Origin: Fidelibacterota bacterium | GTDB lineage: Bacteria > Fidelibacterota > Marinisomatia > Marinisomatales > TCS55 | Assembly (NCBI GenBank): GCA_014382015.1 | Contig: JACNKN010000054.1 | Coordinates: 1 to 64,000 of the forward strand | DNA length: 64,000 nucleotides | Direction: 5' to 3' | Part shown: one piece after another, positions 34,697 through 42,612 of the stretch | How positions within the stretch are numbered: the first letter of the stretch is position 1 | Layout: the number at the start of each line of letters is the position of its first letter | Position numbers and translations under genes: made by a program | The notes under the pieces: generated by a model | Database searches by the model: none | What the model saw: only the letters and a program-made list of their open reading frames with translations | Told to the model about the DNA's origin: nothing

Positions 34697-35417
34697 CGCT
34701 TTTCTCCGATTCATTTAATTTTAAATAATGTTCCCAAATATCCGGACGTTTTTCTTTCGTCCTCTCTTCTTGGCGCACTTTACGCCATTCATCAATTTTT
34801 TTATGGTGTCCCGAAATGAGCACATCCGGAACCGCCATGCCGTCTATTTCCCTCGGCTGGGTATAATGGGGCGCATCTAAAAGATCCGCCGCAAAGGTAT
34901 CACTCAATGCTGAATCTATTTTATTTAGCACACCGGGAATAAGCCTCACAATACTATCAATCAAAATCATTCCAGGGATTTCTCCACTGGTGACTACAAA
35001 ATCTCCGATTGAATACTCATGAGTCACACACTTTTCAATAACCCGCTCATCAATACCTTTGTAATGTCCGCAAATGACAATAAGCTTTTCCACAGAACTG
35101 TTTTCTACTGCCAGTTCATGTGTCCAGGTTTTTCCCTGGGGTGAGGGATAAATAATCCGAAGATTATCCGATCCACCCACTTTTTCTATGGCATCTTCAA
35201 TAGCCTTAAACAAAGGCCCTGCCATCATGACCATTCCAGCGCCGCCGCCGAATGGTGTATCGTCGGTTTGACGATAATTTCCTTCACCGAATTCTCGCAG
35301 GTTTACCAAGTGAAAATCCACTTTTTCCCGCGCCACTGCCTGTCTCAACATAGAATGCTGAACCACCGCTTCCACTAAGTCAGGAGTCGGTGTAATAATG
35401 GCTATTTGGTGTTTCAA
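34689..35417 (-). CDS. trmD: tRNA (guanine-N1)-methyltransferase TrmD
   Basis: TrmD methylates G37 of tRNA to prevent frameshifting. The 242-residue SPOUT enzyme shows [25 protein letters not shown] and the trefoil-knot segment [16 protein letters not shown]. The start is TTG 35417, which overlaps the rimM stop (TTGA); the resulting N-terminus [12 protein letters not shown] fits the family and no ATG is available. The rimM-trmD-rplS order is conserved across bacteria. Confidence 0.95.
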   Translation of the reverse strand: MKHQIAIITPTPDLVEAVVQHSMLRQAVAREKVDFHLVNLREFGEGNYRQTDDTPFGGGAGMVMMAGPLFKAIEDAIEKVGGSDNLRIIYPSPQGKTWTHELAVENSSVEKLIVICGHYKGIDERVIEKCVTHEYSIGDFVVTSGEIPGMILIDSIVRLIPGVLNKIDSALSDTFAADLLDAPHYTQPREIDGMAVPDVLISGHHKKIDEWRKVRQEERTKEKRPDIWEHYLKLNESEKSDE

Positions 35418-35917
35418 TCCAATAAACCGTCCATAGGCGAAATCGTTACCAGTCCCATCTCAAGATCAACCGCCCGTACAATTTCCGGTACGACCGGAAT
35501 TAATACTTCCTTTTTGCCTCGCTTAATCACGTAAACATCGTTGGCAGGAAGACTAATCATATCCACCAATTCTCCGATAATTTCACCATTATCTGCAACA
35601 ACAGTTGCCCCTAACAATTCAGATGAAATTAAATTAATAGGATCGGAATCTTCCACAGAGGCAAATAATAATTGACCAATCATGGATTCGGCTTCGTCCC
35701 GGGTTTTTAATCCCTCAAACAAAAAACGTCGTTTTTTATTTAATCCTGTCACTTTTTCAAGCTTTACATCCCGGGCAATGGTTTCATCAAAACCAATAAA
35801 CAAGGATTTATCCGTCACATAATCATCGAAATGTCGAACAAGGGGGCGAACCCCCACTTCTCCTTTTAACCCAGAAGCACGGGTAATTTTTGCAATGGCA
35901 AAAAGCTTACTACTCAT
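35414..35917 (-). CDS. rimM: 16S rRNA processing protein RimM
   Basis: The 167-residue protein begins FAIAKITRASGLKGEVGVRP, the RimM signature, and has the C-terminal PRC-barrel with LPANDVYVIKRGKKEVLIPVV. RimM binds S19 and helps mature the 30S head. ATG 35917 overlaps the khpA stop by eight bases, and TrmD follows by a TTGA overlap. Confidence 0.94.
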   Translation of the reverse strand: MSSKLFAIAKITRASGLKGEVGVRPLVRHFDDYVTDKSLFIGFDETIARDVKLEKVTGLNKKRRFLFEGLKTRDEAESMIGQLLFASVEDSDPINLISSELLGATVVADNGEIIGELVDMISLPANDVYVIKRGKKEVLIPVVPEIVRAVDLEMGLVTISPMDGLLD

Positions 35918-36152
35918 TTCTATCGATCACCTCAAGACGAGCGCGTTTGCCACCTTCCTTTGCATTCACTGCAAATAACAATGTACGGATAGCAGAAATA
36001 TTTCTGCCCCGTTTCCCGATTACTTTTCCATAATCGCCGTCACCTACGGTGAGTTCAAAAATGATACTTTGCTCAGATTCTACCGTTTCCACTTCTACTT
36101 CATCTGGCTTATCTACCAGTTGTTTTACCATTATTTCTATAAACTCTTTCAT
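35910..36152 (-). CDS. khpA: KH-domain RNA-binding protein KhpA
   Basis: This 80-residue single-KH protein has the GDYGKVIGKRGRNISAIRTL loop with the GxxG-type RNA contact (GKRG). KhpA works with KhpB on small-RNA and cell-elongation control in Firmicutes; elsewhere its role is less clear. ATG 36152 is preferred because AGGGAG is seven bases upstream; ATG 36158 is too close to it. Its place between rpsP and rimM is the standard one. Confidence 0.92.
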   Translation of the reverse strand: MKEFIEIMVKQLVDKPDEVEVETVESEQSIIFELTVGDGDYGKVIGKRGRNISAIRTLLFAVNAKEGGKRARLEVIDRNE

Positions 36153-36179
36153 AACCATTCTCCCTTCAATCCAAGGATG

Positions 36180-37097
36180 TTATTTTTCCTCGGACTTTTC
36201 GTCTTTTTCATCATTATCAGGTGCATCTTTTTCAACTGCTTCTTCTTCAGTCTTTTCCTCTTTAGATGCATCTTCTTTTTCTACATCTTCAGAAGTTTCT
36301 TCAACGACCACTTTTTCTACCGCTTCCTCCACTGAAACTTCTTCCTTCCCCACTTCTTCTACTTCTGCAGCTTTTTCATCTCCGCCTGCCTTTTCTTCAA
36401 CTGGTGCTTCCTTTTTCACTTCTTCAGCTGATTCTACAGGTTCCTCTTCAGTGGATTCTTCTTCAACTTTCTTCTCTGCCTCTGCACCTTCTTCTTTTTC
36501 TTCGGCTGCTGCTTCTTCCTTGGATTCCTCTGCAGGCTTTTCCTCTTCACCCGCTTTAGGTTCCTCCGGAGTTTTTTCGACCGGCGCTTCATCAGTTGAT
36601 ACTTCGACAGGTACTTCTTCTTTAGCTTCTTGAACTTCTTCTACCGCTGCCGCTTCCTCAACCGTTTCTTCTACGCTTGCTTCTACAGCGGTCGCTGCTT
36701 CCGCTTCAGCCTTCAATTTTTCCTCAGCCTTTTTGGCTTTATTTGATGCTTTTTCTACACGATTCTTCAAAGTTTCTTCACGGGTTAAAGCCCATTTTTT
36801 CATTTCTTTTTCAATCGTTTTCTCATCTAATCCTTGTTGGGTTAAATGCCAACGATGAGCGAGCCCAGAACGTTTCATTAAACCATGGGCCGCTTCAGAG
36901 GGTTGTGCACCTTCTTTTAGCCAATGCATAAAACGACCTTCATCCAGTTTAAAAGTTTTATCCGCTTCAATTGGATTGAACCAACCCAATTCCTCGATGG
37001 CTGCCCCATCGCGACGGTTCCGTGAATCCATTACCACTACACGGTAAAATGGTCTGTTTCGTCTTCCAATTCGTTTAAGTCTAATTTTAGTCGCCAA
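36180..37097 (-). CDS. rpsP: 30S ribosomal protein S16 with long acidic C-terminal extension
   Basis: Residues 1-85 are a normal S16 (ATKIRLKRIGRRNRPFYRVV, SRNRRDGAAIEELGWFNP, HWLKEGAQPSE). Residues 86-130 form a basic helical linker. Residues 131-305 are almost entirely Glu, Ala, Val, Lys, Ser and Thr with strong negative charge and no fold signature. Typical S16 is 80-90 residues, so about 200 residues are extra. Modest tails occur in Bacteroidetes relatives, but this one is long. The ORF is uninterrupted and sits in its expected operon, so it is not a fusion artefact by eye. The tail function is unknown. Confidence 0.93.
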   Translation of the reverse strand: MATKIRLKRIGRRNRPFYRVVVMDSRNRRDGAAIEELGWFNPIEADKTFKLDEGRFMHWLKEGAQPSEAAHGLMKRSGLAHRWHLTQQGLDEKTIEKEMKKWALTREETLKNRVEKASNKAKKAEEKLKAEAEAATAVEASVEETVEEAAAVEEVQEAKEEVPVEVSTDEAPVEKTPEEPKAGEEEKPAEESKEEAAAEEKEEGAEAEKKVEEESTEEEPVESAEEVKKEAPVEEKAGGDEKAAEVEEVGKEEVSVEEAVEKVVVEETSEDVEKEDASKEEKTEEEAVEKDAPDNDEKDEKSEEK

Positions 37098-37109
37098 TTC
37101 GTCTTCTCC

Positions 37110-38441
37110 TTAGTTTAATCCCAACATTTTAGGGTTCATGTTTTTGGGTAATTTCATTTTACCCATTTTTTTCATCATTTTTTTCATTTGGTCAAATTGC
37201 TTTAAAAGCTGGTTCACTTCCTGGACCGATCTACCTGATCCTTTCGCAATCCGGGATCGGCGGGAACCATTAATCTTGAGTGGATTTTTCCGCTCTTCCG
37301 GCGTCATGGAACAAATAATGGCCTCTGTCCAGGACAATTGCCGATCGTCCAGGCTCAACCCTTTCATCATCTTCCGATTCATTCCAGGCATCATACCCAC
37401 AATCTGGTTTAAAGGTCCCATCTTTTTCAACTGCTTTAACTGGTCTTTATAATCCTCCAGATCAAAGGTCGCATTCTTGAGTTTTTTCTCCAGCTTTATA
37501 GCTTCATCTTCATCCACCATATCCTTGGCTTTTGCCACCAGAGATACCACATCACCAAACCCAAGAATTCGATCTACAATACGTTTCGGATCAAATACCT
37601 CAAGGCCATCCATCTTTTCTGATACACCCACAAATTTTATGGGTACGCCAGTGACCTCTGTGATACTTACTGCAGCTCCGCCTCGGGCATCTCCATCTAA
37701 CTTGGTTAAAATTGTTCCCGTTAACTTAAGAGCGGCAGCAAAAGCTTTAGCTGAATTCACAGCATCCTGCCCCGTCATGCCGTCGACGACAAAAAGAATT
37801 TCAACTGGATGAACTGCTTCAGCGATTTCCTGAATTTCCGTCATCATTTCACCATCTACGTGAAGACGGCCTGCCGTATCCAGAATCACCACATCGGTTT
37901 TTGTCGCCCCTGCTTCTTCTACTGCACTTTGACAAATAACTACCGGATCTCCCGTCCCTTGTTCGTACACAGGAACATCCACTGTTTTTCCCACCTGAAT
38001 CAGTTGTTCAATTGCCGCAGGACGATACACATCCGCTGCAGTTAAAAGTACCGATTTCCCCTGCTTTTTTAAGGCGGCTGCCAATTTTCCGCAGGTGGTG
38101 GTTTTACCGGACCCTTGCAATCCTGCCATGAGGATTACAGCCGGCTTCTTTGAACCAAGTTTAAGCGGTGCAGCATCTTTGCCTAGGAGATTCACCAATT
38201 CATCGTGAATAATCTTGATGAATTGTTCTCCCGGTTTGACCGATTTGAGAACTTTTGTCCCTTCGGCGCGATCTTTCACACGGCTCACAAACGCTTTGGC
38301 CACTTTGAAATTCACATCCGCTTCCAAAAGGACACGGCGAATTTCTCGTGAAGTCTGCTGAATGTTAGCATCGGTGATCTTCCCCAAACCTCGAAGGTTT
38401 CGGAAAATCGTGTCGAACCGGTCTGCCAGCTGATTAAACAT
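37110..38441 (-). CDS. ffh: Signal recognition particle protein Ffh
   Basis: Ffh binds signal sequences and 4.5S RNA and targets ribosomes to FtsY. The 443-residue GTPase has an N domain (FNQLADRFDTIFRNLRG), G1 GLQGSGKTT, DTAGRLHVD, TKLDGDARGG and a methionine-rich M domain at the C-terminus (QMKKMMKKMGKMKLPKNM). ATG 38441 gives the standard N-terminus. Its receptor FtsY is at 56340-57236. It is the first gene of the ffh-rpsP-khpA-rimM-trmD-rplS operon. Confidence 0.95.
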   Translation of the reverse strand: MFNQLADRFDTIFRNLRGLGKITDANIQQTSREIRRVLLEADVNFKVAKAFVSRVKDRAEGTKVLKSVKPGEQFIKIIHDELVNLLGKDAAPLKLGSKKPAVILMAGLQGSGKTTTCGKLAAALKKQGKSVLLTAADVYRPAAIEQLIQVGKTVDVPVYEQGTGDPVVICQSAVEEAGATKTDVVILDTAGRLHVDGEMMTEIQEIAEAVHPVEILFVVDGMTGQDAVNSAKAFAAALKLTGTILTKLDGDARGGAAVSITEVTGVPIKFVGVSEKMDGLEVFDPKRIVDRILGFGDVVSLVAKAKDMVDEDEAIKLEKKLKNATFDLEDYKDQLKQLKKMGPLNQIVGMMPGMNRKMMKGLSLDDRQLSWTEAIICSMTPEERKNPLKINGSRRSRIAKGSGRSVQEVNQLLKQFDQMKKMMKKMGKMKLPKNMNPKMLGLN

Positions 38442-38506
38442 AAATTTTCGGCTCAATAAAAGCTTGGGAAATTAATTGTACTTTCTATCGCAATCAATAA
38501 AGAAAG

Positions 38507-39022
38507 ATGATAATCTATGACTTAATTTTACCAATGAATTTTTCCATTTTTACTGCTACACGGGGTAATTTGCCTCAGGTCCTTGAACTAAATGAAGCTG
38601 CCCTGCCCGCAGTGAGTAGTGTTACTCTTGTTGAAATGGAACATTTTCTGTCTATTGCAGATTATTTTCGCATCCTAAAAATCAAAAATCAAATTGCCGG
38701 ATTCCTCATTGCACTCTCACCCGGGAAATATTATGAAAGTCTCAATTATAAATGGTTCGAGAAAAAGTATAAATCATTTATGTATGTAGATCGCATTGTT
38801 ATTTCCCCTCCATTTCATGGAAATGGGCTTGGTCGTGCATTTTATGATAATCTATGGGATTACTCATTAGAAAAAGCATCAAGAATTACCTGCGAAGTAA
38901 ATATTCGTCCCATGAATGAAGGATCGATTCTATTTCATGAAAAATATGGATTCAAACAGGTCGGGACTCAGGAAACGGAAGGTGGAAAAAAAGAAGTATC
39001 GCTTTTGACCTTGGATCTTTAA
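38507..39022 (+). CDS. GNAT-family N-acetyltransferase
   Basis: The 171-residue protein has the GNAT core: YVDRIVISPPFHGNGLGRAF, where HGNGLG is the acetyl-CoA pyrophosphate loop, then EVNIRPMNEGSILFHEKYGF, the usual fourth-motif region. The substrate is unknown. ATG 38507 follows a weak purine-rich stretch; ATG 38534 is an alternative. It stands alone, divergent from ffh and convergent with the VapC gene. Confidence 0.82.
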   Translation: MIIYDLILPMNFSIFTATRGNLPQVLELNEAALPAVSSVTLVEMEHFLSIADYFRILKIKNQIAGFLIALSPGKYYESLNYKWFEKKYKSFMYVDRIVISPPFHGNGLGRAFYDNLWDYSLEKASRITCEVNIRPMNEGSILFHEKYGFKQVGTQETEGGKKEVSLLTLDL

Positions 39023-39047
39023 AACATATTTTTTGGATTATCCATTA

Positions 39048-39449
39048 TCATTTTGAAGGGATTTCTACAGGAAAACCAATCAACTCACCGCCTTTAATAA
39101 AAAAGGCATCCAATGTTACTAAAGTTAATTTAAATGATTTTGCATGTGAGGCGATCAAGGAATCAGGCGTACTCATAGAGAGTCCTTTCTTGAATAATGA
39201 TCGTCTAATCTGCCCCGCTTGTTTATAATCCGCATACTTGGTGGGTAAATAAGTTAAACCGGAAAGCATACTTTCAATTTTTTTTTCTTCTTTTAGTGAT
39301 CGAACACCCGACATTAATTCTGTTAAAACAATGCCATTATAATAAACAGATTTCTCTCGAACCAAAGTCAGGACAACTTCCAGGTTTGAAAGTTCGCGCC
39401 CTTTTATATATTCAATCAGAAACGAGGTATCAAGAAATAGGGGGTTCAT
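39048..39449 (-). CDS. VapC-family PIN-domain toxin
   Basis: This 133-residue PIN ribonuclease has the acidic metal-binding residues of the family: Asp7 in FLDTSFL, Glu in VLTELMSG, Asp in STPDSLIASHA and Asp in LVTLDAFF. VapC toxins cleave tRNA or rRNA at specific sites. It overlaps the antitoxin gene by 20 bases, the usual coupled arrangement. The length is normal and the active site appears intact. Confidence 0.9.
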   Translation of the reverse strand: MNPLFLDTSFLIEYIKGRELSNLEVVLTLVREKSVYYNGIVLTELMSGVRSLKEEKKIESMLSGLTYLPTKYADYKQAGQIRRSLFKKGLSMSTPDSLIASHAKSFKLTLVTLDAFFIKGGELIGFPVEIPSK

Positions 39450-39681
39450 TTACGGATCCGGGTTCAATAATCGATTCCTCCTGCTCCCGCCATTTCCGAA
39501 CTTCTTTTGCAGATAAGTCAAAATCGTCAATTGCCCCAAAAGAGTTAACAAATGCATCTATATTATTGGAGGATATTAATTCTTTTAATCCCGCCTCAAT
39601 GACCGCTTTTTTGGTTTTTAGTCCTGTGGCAGCCAAGGCCGCTTCAACCAAGGAATTATCTATGTCTAATGTTGTTCGCAT
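39430..39681 (-). CDS. VapB-type antitoxin (ribbon-helix-helix-like)
   Basis: The 83-residue protein begins MRTTLDIDNSLVEAALAATG, then KKAVIEAGLKELI, the pattern of VapB/DUF2191 antitoxins with a ribbon-helix-helix DNA-binding N-terminus; the acidic C-terminus binds the toxin. ATG 39681 gives this N-terminus, while the longer frame to 39765 reads through the operator. A near-perfect 21-bp palindrome immediately upstream supports autoregulation. Confidence 0.85.
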   Translation of the reverse strand: MRTTLDIDNSLVEAALAATGLKTKKAVIEAGLKELISSNNIDAFVNSFGAIDDFDLSAKEVRKWREQEESIIEPGSVNEPPIS

Positions 39682-39686
39682 AGTGG

Positions 39687-39723
39687 AATATATGCATAAG
39701 TTATGCATATTATCAATGCATAA
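39687..39723 (-). promoter_or_regulatory. VapBC promoter with 21-bp palindromic operator
   Basis: ATATGCATAA and TTATGCATAT flank a single G (39690-39710), a perfect 10-bp-arm palindrome. A further half-site ATGCATAA lies at 39716-39723. On the minus strand TTGATA (39711-39716) and TATATT (39687-39692) make a -35/-10 pair 18 bp apart with the palindrome filling the spacer. Bound VapBC complex would block RNA polymerase. Confidence 0.7.
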
Positions 39724-39761
39724 TATTCTCCCCCCTTGATTATAATGCGTCGGCCTGTTCG

Positions 39762-39829
39762 TCAATCATCCTTGATTGATGTAGATTAGTACGATTGAAA
39801 ATCATGACGACAACCATGAAGGGTTGTCG
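39762..39829. repeat. Paired hairpin repeat element, copy 2
   Basis: TCAATCA/TGATTGA (39762-39768, 39773-39779, loop TCCT) is followed by CGACAACC/GGTTGTCG (39808-39815, 39822-39829, 6-nt loop). The first hairpin shares the core ATCATCCTTGAT with copy 1 at 1669-1690. The second hairpin lies seven bases past the stop of the 39836 gene and may also stop its transcripts. Confidence 0.5.
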
Positions 39830-39835
39830 GACTTT

Positions 39836-40267
39836 TTATGGTTTATAGCGCTTTTGCGCTTTTAATAGATATAAATCAGCTTTTTCTGTTTTACCATCTT
39901 GAGCCAACGAAACGATCCGAAGTGATTCTAACAAGGGGATCGCTGTATTATCATAATTGGAATAAAAAGCATCCATTGCCTTAGCCACTATATCTACCTG
40001 ATAGCCCACTTCTTTTGAACGATGCTCATCTACGATGTTATAAAACCGTTCGATATAATAAGGCTCCACCCAATTTGGATCCTGATTATATTGCTTTTTC
40101 ACCTCTTGCTTGTGGTGATATTTTAACTTCGCACCTGCAGCATAGACCCCATTAATAAATGCTACTTTTTCTTTTATTTCCAAGGATTCCCAATAGGTGG
40201 CGGGCGTGCGTTTTTGGGCAGTGAGGCTGACGATGATTAAGAGAATAGTGGAGATATAACGTATCAT
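39836..40267 (-). CDS. Small exported protein of unknown function
   Basis: The 143-residue product has a signal peptide (MIRYISTILLIIVSLTAQ) and an all-helical soluble remainder with repeated aromatic and charged residues (GVYAAGAKLKYHHKQEV; VDIVAKAMDAFYSNY). No family is recognised. It overlaps the nadE stop as ATGA, so it is co-translated with it. It could be a periplasmic helical-bundle protein; no function is proposed. Confidence 0.6.
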   Translation of the reverse strand: MIRYISTILLIIVSLTAQKRTPATYWESLEIKEKVAFINGVYAAGAKLKYHHKQEVKKQYNQDPNWVEPYYIERFYNIVDEHRSKEVGYQVDIVAKAMDAFYSNYDNTAIPLLESLRIVSLAQDGKTEKADLYLLKAQKRYKP

Positions 40268-41880
40268 GGTATTAATTCATCAAATTTATTGACGATCGGC
40301 ACCCTTCTGCCGATGCCAAACGCTTTCGAAGTTACGCGTAAACCCGGTGCTGCCTGACGTCTTTTATATTCATTGATGCGAATCCGCCTAGAAATATCTT
40401 TAACGAGTTCAGGATCGGCCCCTTCTTCAATGAGTTCTGTGGGAGATTTTTCATCCTCTACCATTGCAGTGACTAGGGGACTGACCACATCATAATCAAA
40501 GGGATCAACCTGATCTGGTGCCAGTTCTGCTGAGGGTGGTTTTTCTATAGAATTGATTGGAATTCGGTCTATACCTGCCTTTGTATTTACCCATCGTGAT
40601 AGTGCATACACATCCGTCTTTGATAAATCAGAAATAACAGCAAGACCCCCATTCATATCCCCATAAAGTGTGCAGTATCCCATGGCCAATTCTGTTTTAT
40701 TTCCTGTGGATAACACAAGCCAATTAAATTTATTTGAAAGGGCCATGAGTAAACTCCCCCGAATCCGTGCCTGGATATTTTCTTCAGCCACGCCAGATTC
40801 TGTCCCAGAAAAACTTTCTGTCAGTACATCCCCGAATTGTCCTACAATCGTTTCAATGGGAATCGATCGATACTCTACCCCCAGATTATGGGCCAGTATT
40901 TCAGCATCATCCATGCTATGGTCACTGGAATATTGTGAAGGCATGGATACACCATGGATATTTTCAGCACCTAATGCATCCACCGCGATACATGCAGTAA
41001 GACTTGAATCAATGCCACCACTCAGACCCAATACAGCTTCGGAATGACCCGTCTTTTGAAAATAATCCCGAACGCCCAAAACAAGTGCATTATATATTTT
41101 TTCTTCCCTCACATCAGGTTTTGTTATAATTGGTTTCGGATGATCTAAATCCACAATAATAAGATCTTCCTTAAATGCTTTCCCTTGCCCGATTAATTTG
41201 CCGCCGCCGTCATAAGCCAAGGATTGCCCGTCAAAAATAAGTTCATCCTGTGCACCCACAAGATTGCAGTAAAAAAAAGAAAGTCCAGTCTCAGATACCT
41301 TTGTTTCGATGAGTGTTTGGCGATCGGTTAATCGATCTGCTCGATAGGGAGATGCGGAAATATTAATCATGAGTTGTGCGCCATTTTCTTTTAACGAATC
41401 GGTTATATTACAGGCATAATCTTTATCCCATAAATCCTCGCAAATCTGCAAACCAATTTTTATTTTTTCACTCTCAATTTCAATTTCTATTACACCTGTT
41501 GTTTCTCCGGGTGAAAAATAACGAACTTCGTCAAAAACATCATAAGTTGGGAGAAGCATTTTTTTATAATAATTTATAATTCTCCCATTCCCACAAACAA
41601 AAGCACAGTTATATAGGTTTCCATTTTCACGAAATGCATTTCCAATGATCATGGGGACAGTGGCATTTGCTGCCAACCATGATAATGCCTCATTCGCTTC
41701 GAGAATAAAATCTTCCCGAAGGAGTAAATCTTGAGGTGGGTAACCAATGATTACTAATTCAGGAAAAACAACAAGGTCAGCACCAACATCAATTGCTTTT
41801 TGATACCATTCGGATATTTTATCACGATTTCGACCAATGGCACCTACAGTAGGATTAATCTGACAAAGGGCAATTTTCAT
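40264..41880 (-). CDS. nadE: Glutamine-dependent NAD(+) synthetase
   Basis: The enzyme amidates nicotinic acid adenine dinucleotide to NAD using glutamine. The 538-residue protein has an N-terminal glutaminase (nitrilase fold) with Glu41 (VFPELVI), Lys106/107 (KKMLLPTYDVFDE) and Cys147 (LQICEDLW), and a C-terminal synthetase with the PP-loop LGLSGGIDSSLTA (around residue 286) and LSTGNKTELAMGYCTLYGD. Both halves are complete. It overlaps acyP by four bases. Confidence 0.95.
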   Translation of the reverse strand: MKIALCQINPTVGAIGRNRDKISEWYQKAIDVGADLVVFPELVIIGYPPQDLLLREDFILEANEALSWLAANATVPMIIGNAFRENGNLYNCAFVCGNGRIINYYKKMLLPTYDVFDEVRYFSPGETTGVIEIEIESEKIKIGLQICEDLWDKDYACNITDSLKENGAQLMINISASPYRADRLTDRQTLIETKVSETGLSFFYCNLVGAQDELIFDGQSLAYDGGGKLIGQGKAFKEDLIIVDLDHPKPIITKPDVREEKIYNALVLGVRDYFQKTGHSEAVLGLSGGIDSSLTACIAVDALGAENIHGVSMPSQYSSDHSMDDAEILAHNLGVEYRSIPIETIVGQFGDVLTESFSGTESGVAEENIQARIRGSLLMALSNKFNWLVLSTGNKTELAMGYCTLYGDMNGGLAVISDLSKTDVYALSRWVNTKAGIDRIPINSIEKPPSAELAPDQVDPFDYDVVSPLVTAMVEDEKSPTELIEEGADPELVKDISRRIRINEYKRRQAAPGLRVTSKAFGIGRRVPIVNKFDELIP

Positions 41881-42161
41881 ACATACCTTATTTCAAAATT
41901 GTCAAAAGCATTATTTAAGTTCCCCCATTCCATTGCCACATGATCGACTCTTGCCAAATTTGGACCCACTTTCACTTTTCGAATAAATGTTTCCAAATCA
42001 GAGGTTTTTCCTTCTACCAGAATTTCTACAGACCCATCTGGAAGGTTTTTTGCGTACCCCTTCAACTTCAGGTTTCTCCCAATCCTAACTGAATACCAGC
42101 GAAAACTCACCCCCTGGACTTTCCCGGAAACGATCATCCGAACTGAAGATTCATTTTGCAT
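41877..42161 (-). CDS. acyP: Acylphosphatase
   Basis: The 94-residue enzyme hydrolyses acyl phosphates. It has the two family signatures, GKVQGVSFRWY (catalytic Arg) and GYAKNLPDGSVEIL (catalytic Asn). It overlaps the upstream TIGR00725-like gene by 11 bases and nadE by four. Its physiological substrate is uncertain in all bacteria. Confidence 0.93.
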   Translation of the reverse strand: MQNESSVRMIVSGKVQGVSFRWYSVRIGRNLKLKGYAKNLPDGSVEILVEGKTSDLETFIRKVKVGPNLARVDHVAMEWGNLNNAFDNFEIRYV

Positions 42162-42612
42162 TTATTAAGTCGTTAACTTTATTAATTACTTCAGTTGGCG
42201 TATTTACTTTATGTATATCATCCAATTCCCATGTTCCAAATCCGACTACAGGTTTTTCCAATTGGAAGGCAAATGCGATTTCACTCAAAGTACCATACTT
42301 CCCGGATATAGCAACGGCTACATCACAATTATAAGCCAACATTATATTTCGCCCAACACCCATTCCAGTGGAAACAGGAATATCAATATGACCGTTAACT
42401 TCCGATTTGTCTGGTCCCTTTAAAATGCCAACACAGGTACCGCCACCTTCTTTCACGCCTTTAGCAATCGCTTCCATCACCCCTTTTCCACCTCCGCAAT
42501 AGACTAAATAGTTTTCTGCTGCGAGCAGTCTTCCAATTTCTACTGTATCCGAAAATGTTTGCTCATCAATGATTCGGCCACCAAAAACGGATATCCTGGC
42601 AGAATACCCCAT
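42151..42612 (-). CDS. TIGR00725-family Rossmann protein (LOG/lysine decarboxylase superfamily)
   Basis: This 153-residue protein has the nucleotide-binding glycine cluster VYCGGGKGVMEAIAKG and GRNIMLAYNCDVAVAISGKY followed by GTLSEIAFA. The canonical LOG box PGGxGTxxE is replaced by SGKYGTLSE, so cytokinin phosphoribohydrolase activity is not assured. The TIGR00725 subfamily fits best; some relatives bind molybdenum cofactor. Its start overlaps the asnS stop (TGATG). Confidence 0.78.
   Translation of the reverse strand: MGYSARISVFGGRIIDEQTFSDTVEIGRLLAAENYLVYCGGGKGVMEAIAKGVKEGGGTCVGILKGPDKSEVNGHIDIPVSTGMGVGRNIMLAYNCDVAVAISGKYGTLSEIAFAFQLEKPVVGFGTWELDDIHKVNTPTEVINKVNDLINAK

Noticed and set aside
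36049-36633. Plus-strand Ser-rich frame of 194 codons
   Set aside because: Antisense to the acidic S16 tail, where repeated Glu/Ala codons read as Ser/Phe on the other strand. The minus-strand gene is certain.
42151-42612. Cytokinin-type LOG phosphoribohydrolase
   Set aside because: The PGGxGTxxE catalytic box is not conserved, so only the wider TIGR00725 family call is made.
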